From positions 1 through 64,000 of the forward strand of contig JAKAOK010000007.1 in NCBI GenBank assembly GCA_021812245.1: 64,000 bases of DNA, written 5' to 3'. The notes beneath the pieces are model-generated. The model had not been told where the DNA came from, ran no database searches, and saw only the letters and a program-made list of their open reading frames with translations. Of the stretch, positions 21,141 through 30,413 are shown in pieces (within the stretch, counting starts at the first letter, position 1; each line of letters begins with the position of its first letter). This stretch comes from a bacterium. Its GTDB lineage: Bacteria > SZUA-79 > Acidulodesulfobacterales > Acidulodesulfobacteraceae. A program made the position numbers and the translations under genes.

Positions 21141-21767
21141 ATGGAGAACGGAAGCGCAACGGAATCATATTTAAATTCCCAGATTAACGATTCGGAAAGC
21201 TCGGAGATTTCAAGCGATAAGGCAAAACCCGTTGATAATATAAAAGAATACGATTTGCAATCAATAGATCAAAAAGTTTTTTTACTAATAAAGGAAAACA
21301 ATGATTTATTAAAAAAAATTAAGGACGATATAGACGTTAAAATTGCCGTTGACGAAACTAAAGATAAAGCTTTCAATAAGTTATACGACGAATTAAAAGA
21401 GGCAAAAGAAAAAGATAACATTAAAGATTCTGCAATTAGACCCTTATTGGGCGATTTATTGTTATTTTATGATAGTCTTATAAAGTTTAAATCAAAAATA
21501 GAAACTAATAATAAAAATGATGAAATGTTATTAAAAGAAACAGATTTTATTTTAGATGAGCTATTAGAAATATTTTATAGGCAAAACATTGAAATTATAC
21601 CGGAAAATTCAGACCGCACTTATGATTCCAAAATTCAAAAAGCTGTAAAAATTGAAAAAAATCAAGAAATTGACGATAATAAAATAATCAAAATTATTAG
21701 AAGCGGTTTTTTATGGAAAGATAAAATGCTCAGACCACAAGAGGTTTGTGTAAATAAACATAATTAA
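21141..21767 (+). CDS. GrpE-like nucleotide exchange factor (divergent)
   Basis: Coiled coil then C-terminal IIKIIRSGFLWKDKMLRPQEVCV, typical of the GrpE beta-domain end; directly upstream of an Hsp70. Confidence 0.75.
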   Translation: MENGSATESYLNSQINDSESSEISSDKAKPVDNIKEYDLQSIDQKVFLLIKENNDLLKKIKDDIDVKIAVDETKDKAFNKLYDELKEAKEKDNIKDSAIRPLLGDLLLFYDSLIKFKSKIETNNKNDEMLLKETDFILDELLEIFYRQNIEIIPENSDRTYDSKIQKAVKIEKNQEIDDNKIIKIIRSGFLWKDKMLRPQEVCVNKHN

Positions 21768-21801
21768 TAAATAATTATAATAATTAATTTAGGAGGTAAA
21801 T

Positions 21802-23409
21802 ATGCCTGAAAACATTGAAAATAATAATTTAGTATTCGGTATTGATTTAGGAACTACATTTTCAGCCATCGCTTATATCGATGAATTTAAAAAACCGGTT
21901 ATAATTCCAAATATAGAAAATAAACTTACGACGCCGTCGGTTATTAATTTTTATAGTGCTGATTCATATGTTGTAGGCGACGAAGCAGTAAATAGATTGC
22001 TCGCAGATCCTTCAAATACGGTAAGCTTTATTAAGCGCGAAATGGGTTCAAAAGATTATTCATTATCTTATTACGGCAAAAATTATACGCCGCAAGAAAT
22101 ATCGGCAAAAATTCTCGCAAAATTAAAAAAGGATGCCGAATCTTATTTTCAAAATAAAGGCTTAAATATTGAAGTTAAAGATGTCGTAATAACGGTTCCG
22201 GCGTATTTTGGCATGGAACAGCGCTCTGCAACTAAAGATGCCGGTGAAATTGCAGGACTAAACATATTAAATATACTAAATGAGCCTACCGCTGCCGCAT
22301 TATCTTACGGTATTAATAACGTAAATAAAAATAACACCGTATTTGTTTTTGATTTAGGCGGAGGAACATTTGATGTAACTATTTTAGAAATAAAAGGAAA
22401 TGATATAAAAATGCTCGCTTCCGATGGGGATGCCCGTTTAGGGGGGAAAGATTGGGACGATAAAATATTGTCATACTGCGTAGAAAACTTTAAAAAAGAA
22501 AATAATAATATAGATCCCCAGGATAACCTCGACTCATATCAAGAGCTTTACGATAGGGTTTTAAGGGCTAAAATTTCATTATCGACTCGACCAAACGCTG
22601 ATATAATTACAAGCGCCGATGGTAAAAGTTATAAAAACCAAATGAATGTAGAAAAATTTGAGGAACTTTCGGAAGATTTGCTGGATAGATGCAAGCATTG
22701 TTCCGAATTGGTTTTGAATAAAGCCGGAAAAAAATGGGATGATATTGATACGGTTTTATTAGTCGGGGGATCGACTTATATGCCTATGATAAGAAAATTG
22801 GTGGAAAATATGAGCGGTAAAAAGCCTTCCACCGAGGTAAATCCCGATCTTTGTGTGGCGCAAGGCGCCGCTTGGTACGGATTTTTACAAAAAACAGAAG
22901 ATATAGTTAATAAACAAAGAACAATATTAGGCGATAAGCAAGCGGAAATTACTCAAAAAACATTATTAGGGTCATTGCCGTCAATTAAAGTTACCGAATG
23001 TGTAGCTAAGTCCTTAGGTATAATTACCATTGGAGCAGATGACAAAGAGTTCGTATTTAATCTGATAAAGGCGCAAACTCCTATTCCATGCGAAATAGTT
23101 AATGATGAACTTACTTATCATGATAACGGGCAAACATCGCTACGGGCGCGGTTAACGGAAGGGGAAGGAAGTAACGTAGAATTAGTTTCTAAGATTGGGG
23201 AGTTTACTCTATCCGGCTTGCCGCCTAGAACAGTAGGCGATAAAATTAGGATAGTTTTAAAATATAACAAAAATAAGATATTAGAACTTTTAGTGGAAGA
23301 TTTGGAAACACATAAACAAATAGCAGGAAAAGTCGAATTAGCAGGTGGAATGGATAAAGAGCAAAAGGACGATGCCATTAAACAGCATATATCTCAAACA
23401 CAAAAATAA
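21802..23409 (+). CDS. DnaK-like Hsp70 lacking the usual C-terminal lid
   Basis: GIDLGTTFSAIAYI, DLGGGTFDVTILE, VLLVGGSTYMPMIRKLVE; 535 aa, ends soon after the SBD-beta. Confidence 0.93.
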   Translation: MPENIENNNLVFGIDLGTTFSAIAYIDEFKKPVIIPNIENKLTTPSVINFYSADSYVVGDEAVNRLLADPSNTVSFIKREMGSKDYSLSYYGKNYTPQEISAKILAKLKKDAESYFQNKGLNIEVKDVVITVPAYFGMEQRSATKDAGEIAGLNILNILNEPTAAALSYGINNVNKNNTVFVFDLGGGTFDVTILEIKGNDIKMLASDGDARLGGKDWDDKILSYCVENFKKENNNIDPQDNLDSYQELYDRVLRAKISLSTRPNADIITSADGKSYKNQMNVEKFEELSEDLLDRCKHCSELVLNKAGKKWDDIDTVLLVGGSTYMPMIRKLVENMSGKKPSTEVNPDLCVAQGAAWYGFLQKTEDIVNKQRTILGDKQAEITQKTLLGSLPSIKVTECVAKSLGIITIGADDKEFVFNLIKAQTPIPCEIVNDELTYHDNGQTSLRARLTEGEGSNVELVSKIGEFTLSGLPPRTVGDKIRIVLKYNKNKILELLVEDLETHKQIAGKVELAGGMDKEQKDDAIKQHISQTQK

Positions 23410-23429
23410 AATTTCTCTATAATAAAATT

Positions 23430-24632
23430 ATGTCAGAAAACCAATATGCAGAATCTATACAATCTTTCGAGAGTTTTATAGGCGAAGCCAAAAAACATAA
23501 AGATAAAGATTTTATTAAGGCCGATTTTTTTTTAAAAGAGGATGATAACAGTTATATTGATATTTACATCTTTTTAAAAATAAAAAAAGATGTACCTCCA
23601 GATGAAAAAAAAGACGAACTTAATAAGCTTATAAGTTCTATACAAAAGGGGGATAAACTTAGTTCGCTTCATAAATTAGCAATTAATGTGCGTGGTGAGT
23701 TTAAACTTTTATCCAATGATGATTTTAAAGAATCCTATAGGTCACATATTTTATCAAAAATAGAAGAAGAAATAAAAAAGAGATTAGGTGTTTTTAAAGG
23801 AACATCAACAATCGAGAATAAAGTAATAGATAATATAAAAAGAGATATTACAAAAGAATTTAATTACAATGATGATGATGTTTTATTTACTAAAAATCAG
23901 ATACAAGAATATTTAGATGAAACAATAAAGAAGTTATTGAACGATTCTGGAATTAAAATAAATACCGATATTAATACTAATAATTATAAAAGTAATAATA
24001 ATCAAAGCGGGAATAATACAAATTATACTAAATCTAATACCTCGAAAAAATTTGCAATATTAATAGGCTTGATAATTATAGTGTCTTTAGTTATTTATTT
24101 TAAAAAAAGAGGGATTACTCATTCAAATAAAAAAATAATAAAACCTGTTTCAAATAAAAGTATAAATATAGCAAAAAATAATAATAATTTAAAACCTATA
24201 AATCGGATAAATCATGGCAATATATATCAACCAAACATTGTTCGTAAATCTCAAAATATAGTAAAGGAAAATAAAACGACCGCGAGTGATGTAGTTTCGA
24301 CGAAATCCTCTGTTCCGTATAAAAAAACGGTTAGATTATCAAATTCACAAAAGCCTTCGCCTAAGGTTGCCTATGTTCCGAATATTTCAAGCAAAATATT
24401 TCAAGAACAAGGATTCCAGCTATTTAAGATGTCCGGTTGCTTATATTGCCACAGAATCTATAATAAGGGTTATAAAAATGGTTCAAATCTTTCCAATATA
24501 GGTTCGTCGATGAGTTTGGCGGAAATAGAAAACCAGATTATCCGTCCTGCAAATTCTTCTATGCCCCCAAACGCTAATATGCCAAGCAATGAAGTAGCGC
24601 AAATTGCAAATTGGTTGGAAAGTTTAAAATAA
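23430..24632 (+). CDS. Single-pass membrane protein: N-terminal cytoplasmic domain of unknown function, Asn-rich linker, TM helix, C-terminal c-type cytochrome domain
   Basis: TM KFAILIGLIIIVSLVIYF; heme c motif CLYCH (codons at 24438-24452) and downstream MPPNANMPSNEVAQIANWL with a candidate Met ligand. Confidence 0.8.
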   Translation: MSENQYAESIQSFESFIGEAKKHKDKDFIKADFFLKEDDNSYIDIYIFLKIKKDVPPDEKKDELNKLISSIQKGDKLSSLHKLAINVRGEFKLLSNDDFKESYRSHILSKIEEEIKKRLGVFKGTSTIENKVIDNIKRDITKEFNYNDDDVLFTKNQIQEYLDETIKKLLNDSGIKINTDINTNNYKSNNNQSGNNTNYTKSNTSKKFAILIGLIIIVSLVIYFKKRGITHSNKKIIKPVSNKSINIAKNNNNLKPINRINHGNIYQPNIVRKSQNIVKENKTTASDVVSTKSSVPYKKTVRLSNSQKPSPKVAYVPNISSKIFQEQGFQLFKMSGCLYCHRIYNKGYKNGSNLSNIGSSMSLAEIENQIIRPANSSMPPNANMPSNEVAQIANWLESLK

Positions 24633-24689
24633 AATGAAAAATAATTTAATTTTTAAAATTTATATAGCATTCGTTGATGGTATTTTTTT

Positions 24690-24920
24690 ATGCTAAAAGA
24701 TTTTATACTTGGTTTTTTAATAGGGTTTATAATAATTAAAGTTTTATTGGGGATACTCAAAATATCTTTTAAGTTTATTAAAATGATGGTTCAATATTCA
24801 AAAACTTTATCAATTAAATATTTTGGCAGTTCTGGAGAAGCGAGTATTAAAATCGGTCAATTGCTTATATTTGTTTTAATGTTTTTGGTTGTGTATATGT
24901 TGTTTATAATGATTTTTTAA
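24690..24920 (+). CDS. Small membrane protein, two predicted TM helices
   Basis: 76 aa, hydrophobic termini; lies in the cluster. Confidence 0.5.
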   Translation: MLKDFILGFLIGFIIIKVLLGILKISFKFIKMMVQYSKTLSIKYFGSSGEASIKIGQLLIFVLMFLVVYMLFIMIF

Positions 24921-24946
24921 TCAGTTATAACCAGTTATTTATTTAG

Positions 24947-25729
24947 ATGATTAATTTGAAAAAAGATATAATAAGATTACTGATATTCATAATATTTTTT
25001 GGTATTAATTTCTTTTTGCCGATTAATTCATACGGCTCTATTACCATAGGGAGTATTGCCGAAAAGCAACAAAATTTCCAACATTATTATTTTTTAGGCA
25101 ATTATTATCTTAAAAATAAAGATATTAAAAAAGCAATTTTTTATTACAATGATAGTTATATTTTGGCAAAAAAATTTAAAAATAAACAGTTTAAATTATT
25201 AAGTTTGAAGTCGTTATTTTGGATTTATTTTAAGGAGAAAAAAATAAACAAAGAATTTTATTATTGCAAAGCTATAATTAAAAATTCTAGTAACAATAAA
25301 CTGCAGTTGGCAGACAGATTTTATTATATGCAGGCAGGTTTTATTTACGGCAATTATTTTCATAACTATAATAAGTCTATATTTTATTATAAAAAGGCTG
25401 TTTTGCTATATAAATCGGTTCATAATTTTTATGTAATAGGAAGAATATATTACTTTTTAGGCGAGGATTACTTGAATTTAAAGGATTTTTATTATGCAAG
25501 GAAATATACCTTAAAATCCATTCATATTAACTCAAGGCAGAACAGTCATGCTTTAATTACAGGTTTTGGATTTGAATCGTTAGGCTTGACATATCTTTAC
25601 AATAATAATAAATATTTTTGTATTTTATATTATAAAAAAGCTTATAAAATTTTTAAAAAAGATAAATTTTATTCAGGGATGAAAGAAATAAAGTCTTTAC
25701 TAATTAGACTAAATAAATTAAAAAGTTAA
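24947..25729 (+). CDS. Secreted TPR-like repeat protein
   Basis: Signal peptide; repeated YYF/YY helices typical of TPR (YYFLGNYYLKNKDIKKAIFYYNDSY). Confidence 0.65.
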   Translation: MINLKKDIIRLLIFIIFFGINFFLPINSYGSITIGSIAEKQQNFQHYYFLGNYYLKNKDIKKAIFYYNDSYILAKKFKNKQFKLLSLKSLFWIYFKEKKINKEFYYCKAIIKNSSNNKLQLADRFYYMQAGFIYGNYFHNYNKSIFYYKKAVLLYKSVHNFYVIGRIYYFLGEDYLNLKDFYYARKYTLKSIHINSRQNSHALITGFGFESLGLTYLYNNNKYFCILYYKKAYKIFKKDKFYSGMKEIKSLLIRLNKLKS

Positions 25730-25752
25730 TAAATTAAACAAGGAGTGATAAA

Positions 25753-26280
25753 ATGAAAAATAAGATATCGTTGTCGTTAAAGCTAATTATTTTCGTTTCG
25801 ATTGTTTCTGTAATTATTTCAATTTGTAATGTTAATAAAACTTTTGCATCCGTAGGAAGTACATTAAAAAAAATGCAATCGAAATATCATATGAAAAGGA
25901 TTCCTTTAAGCAAACTGTATTTGCTAGAGCCTAATCTTTCGCAATATAATTACAAAAATTCCGACATAAAGGCTTACGAATATACTTTAAATAAAGTTAA
26001 ATATGAAGCCGTATTTAATGATTCCGGCGTATGCTGGATGGAACTTGCAGTAGCAAATAGTTCCGCAATTATACCGTTAAGCGCTTTGATTCAAAAAAAT
26101 CTTTACGGATTTCCTATTTTATTTAAGACGCTAAAATACATACCTAACGAATACGAAAAACTTCTATACGGAAGAAGTGTAGGCAAGGTAATTTATATTA
26201 TGCAATATATTTACGAAAATAATTCTATATTACAGGAAGCGGTAATGCCTTCTATGTCGCCGGACGGAAATTACTATTAA
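25753..26280 (+). CDS. Secreted protein of unknown function
   Basis: Signal peptide and SD (aaggagtgat); no recognised motif. Confidence 0.6.
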   Translation: MKNKISLSLKLIIFVSIVSVIISICNVNKTFASVGSTLKKMQSKYHMKRIPLSKLYLLEPNLSQYNYKNSDIKAYEYTLNKVKYEAVFNDSGVCWMELAVANSSAIIPLSALIQKNLYGFPILFKTLKYIPNEYEKLLYGRSVGKVIYIMQYIYENNSILQEAVMPSMSPDGNYY

Positions 26281-26457
26281 TTAATATTTTTTTAAAAAAT
26301 AGCAACATAAATAAGACAATAATTTGTATTAGCACCCTAATTGACCGGAATAAAATTAGACGATATATAATTAAGTCGATTTAAGGTTAAATAGATGTAC
26401 CTCGTATAAAATAATATTAGTTTTTATCCAAAAAATTAATTAATTTTAAAGAGGAAT

Positions 26458-26505
26458 AATATAAAAAGTCTGACTTATTAACTAATAAGTCAGACTTTTT
26501 ATATT
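26458..26505. terminator. Bidirectional intrinsic terminator between convergent genes
   Basis: Perfect inverted repeat AATATAAAAAGTCTGACTTATTA / TAATAAGTCAGACTTTTTATATT (23 bp) with A-tract and T-tract. Confidence 0.88.
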
Positions 26506-26529
26506 TTGAATAATAACCGTGGTATATAT

Positions 26530-27306
26530 TTACGGCATCAGGTTTGCTATTGAGTGGGCGATTTGTTGTTTTAGTAAAGGTTCTGCGGTGCTGAATTGTA
26601 AATTTATTGCTTTTGCCTGAGAAACAACCCTGTCTCTGTATATTGCCCAGTTTTTTACGCCTGCATTATAAGTAGTCGTAGAGTTTCCTAATCCTTCGCT
26701 GGCTGAGGTTCCGTTTGTTGTGTATGAACCCGCCTGTCTTTGTTCAAGTTGTATATCGACTACCATCATATATGCCTTGTGTTGAAACATTGCGCCGACT
26801 AAAGCTCCTGCTGCAAGTCCGATTAATCCTCCTCCGACGACGCCCGTTCCCGTATTATATCTTGAACCAACCAACGCGCCGCCGAAACCACCGGCAAGCG
26901 CTCCCGCCATAGTGTATGATTTTGTCCTTTTGCCAATGTAAAGAACGTTGGTCATTAACATAAAGTTTGCTTCTTTAGGAGTATTGGTAATTTTGTAACC
27001 CTCGCCGATTAATTCGGATATGAGTTCCTGCCTAAAGTTAAGTCCGGTAGCCGTGGATGTGTTTCTAACGCTGACGTAAACTATTTTTTTCTGCGGCGAT
27101 ACCGGTTGCAAAAAGATTGACGAACTCATTTTGGTATTTAAACCTACGTTGCCGGAAGATAATCCGCTGGAACTTGTTCCTGTTCCTGCGGTAGTAGCAC
27201 ATCCGGAAAAAGCTACAACCGGCAGTAAAAGGAATAAAACTAAAGCTAAAATCTTAAGTTTTGAATTACTCAAAGCTTTTGCAAATCTTTGAACTTTAAA
27301 GTACAT
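26530..27306 (-). CDS. TraT-like complement-resistance/surface-exclusion family lipoprotein
   Basis: Lipobox AFSGCA; LNTKMSSSIFLQPVSP...VYVSVRNTS, glycine-rich hydrophobic segment, C-term YRDRVVSQAKAINLQFSTAEPLLKQQIAHSIANLMP. Confidence 0.85.
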   Translation of the reverse strand: MYFKVQRFAKALSNSKLKILALVLFLLLPVVAFSGCATTAGTGTSSSGLSSGNVGLNTKMSSSIFLQPVSPQKKIVYVSVRNTSTATGLNFRQELISELIGEGYKITNTPKEANFMLMTNVLYIGKRTKSYTMAGALAGGFGGALVGSRYNTGTGVVGGGLIGLAAGALVGAMFQHKAYMMVVDIQLEQRQAGSYTTNGTSASEGLGNSTTTYNAGVKNWAIYRDRVVSQAKAINLQFSTAEPLLKQQIAHSIANLMP

Positions 27307-27396
27307 TAAAAATCCTCCTTTGTTAATTTTAAATTAAAATTTATATTAGTAAGTATATATTTAGTTATAATTGTTTTAACTAATATTATTAAATTA

Positions 27397-28434
27397 TTAT
27401 TTAAGATATTTGTCAATATTTTTTATCTGACCTGCAAGGCTGTCTGAGAATACCGTTTTACCTGTTTTTTCAGCCATATAATACAAATATTTTGTCTTTG
27501 GCGGAGCTATAGCCGCCTTTATAGCTTTTATATCGGGATTTGCGATAGGAGTCGGTGGGAGTCCGTAGTTCATATATGTATTATAAGGTGATTTTGTTTT
27601 AAGATATATCTGTTTCATATGAAATACAGGTTTATACTTATCCCCCGTTTTTAAGTAGTTTTCATACATTATCAGGTTTAACGAGTAAATAGACGTAGAA
27701 TCGATATCGAGCGGCATATTGATTTTTAGCCTGTTATGTATTACCGACGATATAAATCCGGTAGAATTTTTATCGTTTTCATCCGCTTCCTTTATTATCA
27801 AGGACGCTATAATTAAATCTTTATAAGTTAGCTTCATATTTTTTGTTTTTATAAAAAATTCGCTTACCATTCTTTTGATTATATTTTTAGGTTTTGAATT
27901 TATTTTGAAAACATAGGTATCGGGATATAAAAATCCTTCGGCGCTTTTAGCATCGATTTTAATGCTTAAAAGGAATTTCCTATTGAAGCACTTTTCTAAG
28001 AAAAGCTTTCCGGCCGTTATTTTATCTTTAGACATAACCTGCGCCATATCGAAAATATTTAACCCGGGCGGGATTACGACTTTAACCCTTGCGACCCTGC
28101 CGTTTACGAATTCATGGTATATCGAAGCCGGCGACTGGTCCATTGATACGTAATAAGTTCCCGCCTGTATATATCTTGAATAACCGCTGATAAATCCGAT
28201 GAAATAAAAAAGATATGGGTTGTTTACGAGTTTTTTATCGTAAAGTTTATATACTATTTCTTTTAATGAGCTTCCTTTAGAAATAATAATAAGCGCAGGT
28301 TTTTCATAGATGGACGATTGCGGAGTAAATGCGTATAAAAAGAGGTACCCGATAATGATGGCGGGGACGGCAATTTCTAAAATAAAAATTATCTTTTTAA
28401 CCCGCTTATAGAGCCTATAGTCGAAATAGCACAT
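27397..28434 (-). CDS. mltG: Endolytic murein transglycosylase MltG (YceG-like)
   Basis: ASLIIKEADENDKN, DIDSTSIYSL, SPYNTYMNYGLPPTPIANP. Confidence 0.92.
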   Translation of the reverse strand: MCYFDYRLYKRVKKIIFILEIAVPAIIIGYLFLYAFTPQSSIYEKPALIIISKGSSLKEIVYKLYDKKLVNNPYLFYFIGFISGYSRYIQAGTYYVSMDQSPASIYHEFVNGRVARVKVVIPPGLNIFDMAQVMSKDKITAGKLFLEKCFNRKFLLSIKIDAKSAEGFLYPDTYVFKINSKPKNIIKRMVSEFFIKTKNMKLTYKDLIIASLIIKEADENDKNSTGFISSVIHNRLKINMPLDIDSTSIYSLNLIMYENYLKTGDKYKPVFHMKQIYLKTKSPYNTYMNYGLPPTPIANPDIKAIKAAIAPPKTKYLYYMAEKTGKTVFSDSLAGQIKNIDKYLK

Positions 28435-28492
28435 TTATTTATTATTATTGTTATCAAGTATATTTAACATATAGCATAATAACATTCTTAAA

Positions 28493-28951
28493 TTATTTAA
28501 ATGTTTTTTCTTCTTGCTTTTTTTGCCTGTCCAAGTAAGACTGCAATATAAAGGTCGAGGCGACGGAGTCTATTTTTCCTTTCCTTTCTTTCCTTTTAAT
28601 ATTTTGTTCTATAAGGCTTTTTTGCGCCTGAACGGACGAAAATCTTTCGTCGTAAACCGCAACCGTGATTTTTTCGCCGGCTTTTTCTTTTAATTCCTGA
28701 ATGAATTCGCCGATTTTAACGGACATTTCGGTCTGTTTTCCTTTAAGCCCTATAGGCATACCGATTACGACTAACCCGATATTTTCTTTATCTATAATTT
28801 CTTTTAGTTCGGAAACGGTTTTTTTTAACGATTCGTTAAGGATATATTTAAAGGGAAAAGCGATAGTTTGAGTATCGTCGCTTAAAGACAATCCGATTCT
28901 TTTTAAGCCGAAATCTATACCGAGAGCTTTTTTATTTATATTTTCAGGCAT
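28493..28951 (-). CDS. ruvX: Pre-16S rRNA-processing endonuclease RuvX/YqgF (start reassigned to 28951)
   Basis: ALGIDFGLKRIGLSLSD, VYDERFSSVQAQ, DSVASTFILQSYL. Confidence 0.92.
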   Translation of the reverse strand: MPENINKKALGIDFGLKRIGLSLSDDTQTIAFPFKYILNESLKKTVSELKEIIDKENIGLVVIGMPIGLKGKQTEMSVKIGEFIQELKEKAGEKITVAVYDERFSSVQAQKSLIEQNIKRKERKGKIDSVASTFILQSYLDRQKKQEEKTFK

Positions 28952-29957
28952 ATTCAGCCCGCGGCGGTTTGGAAACATTCGGCTCAAATCCTAAATCGTT
29001 AATCAGCTCTAAGTCTAATTCAGGATTTCTTCCGGCTGTAAGAAGATAATTCCCGAGAAGGAATCCGTTTGCCCCGGCCATAAGAGCGAGAGGTTGAAGC
29101 TGGCGGAGGTTATGTTCCCTCCCACCCTGCGCCAGTATATTCTTTTTAGGATTGACTATTCTGAATATCGCAAGAGTTTTGATGCATTCCATGGGCGTAA
29201 GCGGTTCGGTATTTTCAAGAGGCGTTCCTTTAATAGGATTTAAAAAATTAACCGGAATATTATCGACGTCAAGTTCTTTTATTTCTTTCGCCATTTTTAT
29301 TCTGTCGAGACGGGATTCGCCCATTCCTATAATTACCCCGGAACATACCTTGAGCCCGGCTTTTTTTGCCGATTTAACGGTTTCGATATTGTCGGCAAAC
29401 GAGTGCGTAGAGCATATCTTCGGGAAATAGCCTCTGCTTGTTTCGATATTATGATGGAATATTTCGAGTCCGCATTCTTTTAAAAACAACAAATGTTCAT
29501 ATTCCATAAGTCCGAGGGATGCGCATGGAGTAATGCCGACCTCGTTTTTTATAGACTTGACGGCGTTCCCGATTATTTCGAGTTCTGTCCGGTCTGATAC
29601 CTTAGTTCCGCTTGTAACTATGGAAAATTCATTTGCCCCGTTATTTTTCGCAATTTTGGCCGACTCTACTATTTCGGAAATGGGCATAAGCGCATTTACT
29701 TTTATTTTTTTTTCTTTTTTTCCGGCAACTGCGGACTGACCGCAGAATGAGCAGTCCTCCGAGCATATTCCCGTTTTTGCGCTGACGATAGAGCAGAAGT
29801 TAACCTTGTTCCCGGTATATTTTTCTTTTAGTTCAAGGGATAGAGAAAAAAGCTCCATCAGCGGAGCGCCGGAAAGTTCGAAAACGGATAAAAGAATGTC
29901 GTCCGGAATTTCTATGCTTCCGTCGATTAGTTCTTTTATTTTTAATGTAATATTCAT
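28944..29957 (-). CDS. bioB: Biotin synthase
   Basis: CSEDCSFCGQS radical SAM motif; HNIETSRGYFPKICSTHSF; IKGTPLEN. Confidence 0.96.
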   Translation of the reverse strand: MNITLKIKELIDGSIEIPDDILLSVFELSGAPLMELFSLSLELKEKYTGNKVNFCSIVSAKTGICSEDCSFCGQSAVAGKKEKKIKVNALMPISEIVESAKIAKNNGANEFSIVTSGTKVSDRTELEIIGNAVKSIKNEVGITPCASLGLMEYEHLLFLKECGLEIFHHNIETSRGYFPKICSTHSFADNIETVKSAKKAGLKVCSGVIIGMGESRLDRIKMAKEIKELDVDNIPVNFLNPIKGTPLENTEPLTPMECIKTLAIFRIVNPKKNILAQGGREHNLRQLQPLALMAGANGFLLGNYLLTAGRNPELDLELINDLGFEPNVSKPPRAEYA

Positions 29958-30025
29958 TAATTTATCGTCCTTGTTTATTTTATTAAATTATTAACCGGAA
30001 AACGGGTCGATTTAACTGCGGGATG

Positions 30026-30400
30026 CTAAAAACTCTCATCTCCGTTATCTAAAGGGCTGCCGATTATGTTCCGAAACGATTCACTTTTTCTAATTATAAA
30101 CATAAGCTCGTCTATGCTTTTAGACCTGTCCATTGCGTCAAAAACGGTTTTAAGCTTGCTTTGATAATCTATAATTTTTTCTCTCAGGTTCAGAATTACG
30201 GACGCCCCTTCATCATTGACCCCCAGCTCGTTTTTAATTTCGGAAATCAATCTGAGCGTGTCCGCAGTTTTTTTGTCTATATAAAATTCGTTTTCCCTGC
30301 GTTCGACGCAAATTATTCCTTCATCTACGAAAAACATTGCGGATTCGTCGTCTAAGTTGATATTGCCGCATAGATTTAAAAGATTGATGGAATAATCCAT
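30026..30400 (-). CDS. CbpM/MerR-like chaperone modulator
   Basis: FVDEGIICVERRENEFYIDKKTADTLRLISEIKNELGVNDEGASVILNL; adjacent to a CbpA-type DnaJ. Confidence 0.7.
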   Translation of the reverse strand: MDYSINLLNLCGNINLDDESAMFFVDEGIICVERRENEFYIDKKTADTLRLISEIKNELGVNDEGASVILNLREKIIDYQSKLKTVFDAMDRSKSIDELMFIIRKSESFRNIIGSPLDNGDESF

Positions 30401-30413
30401 TTTTAATTCCTAT

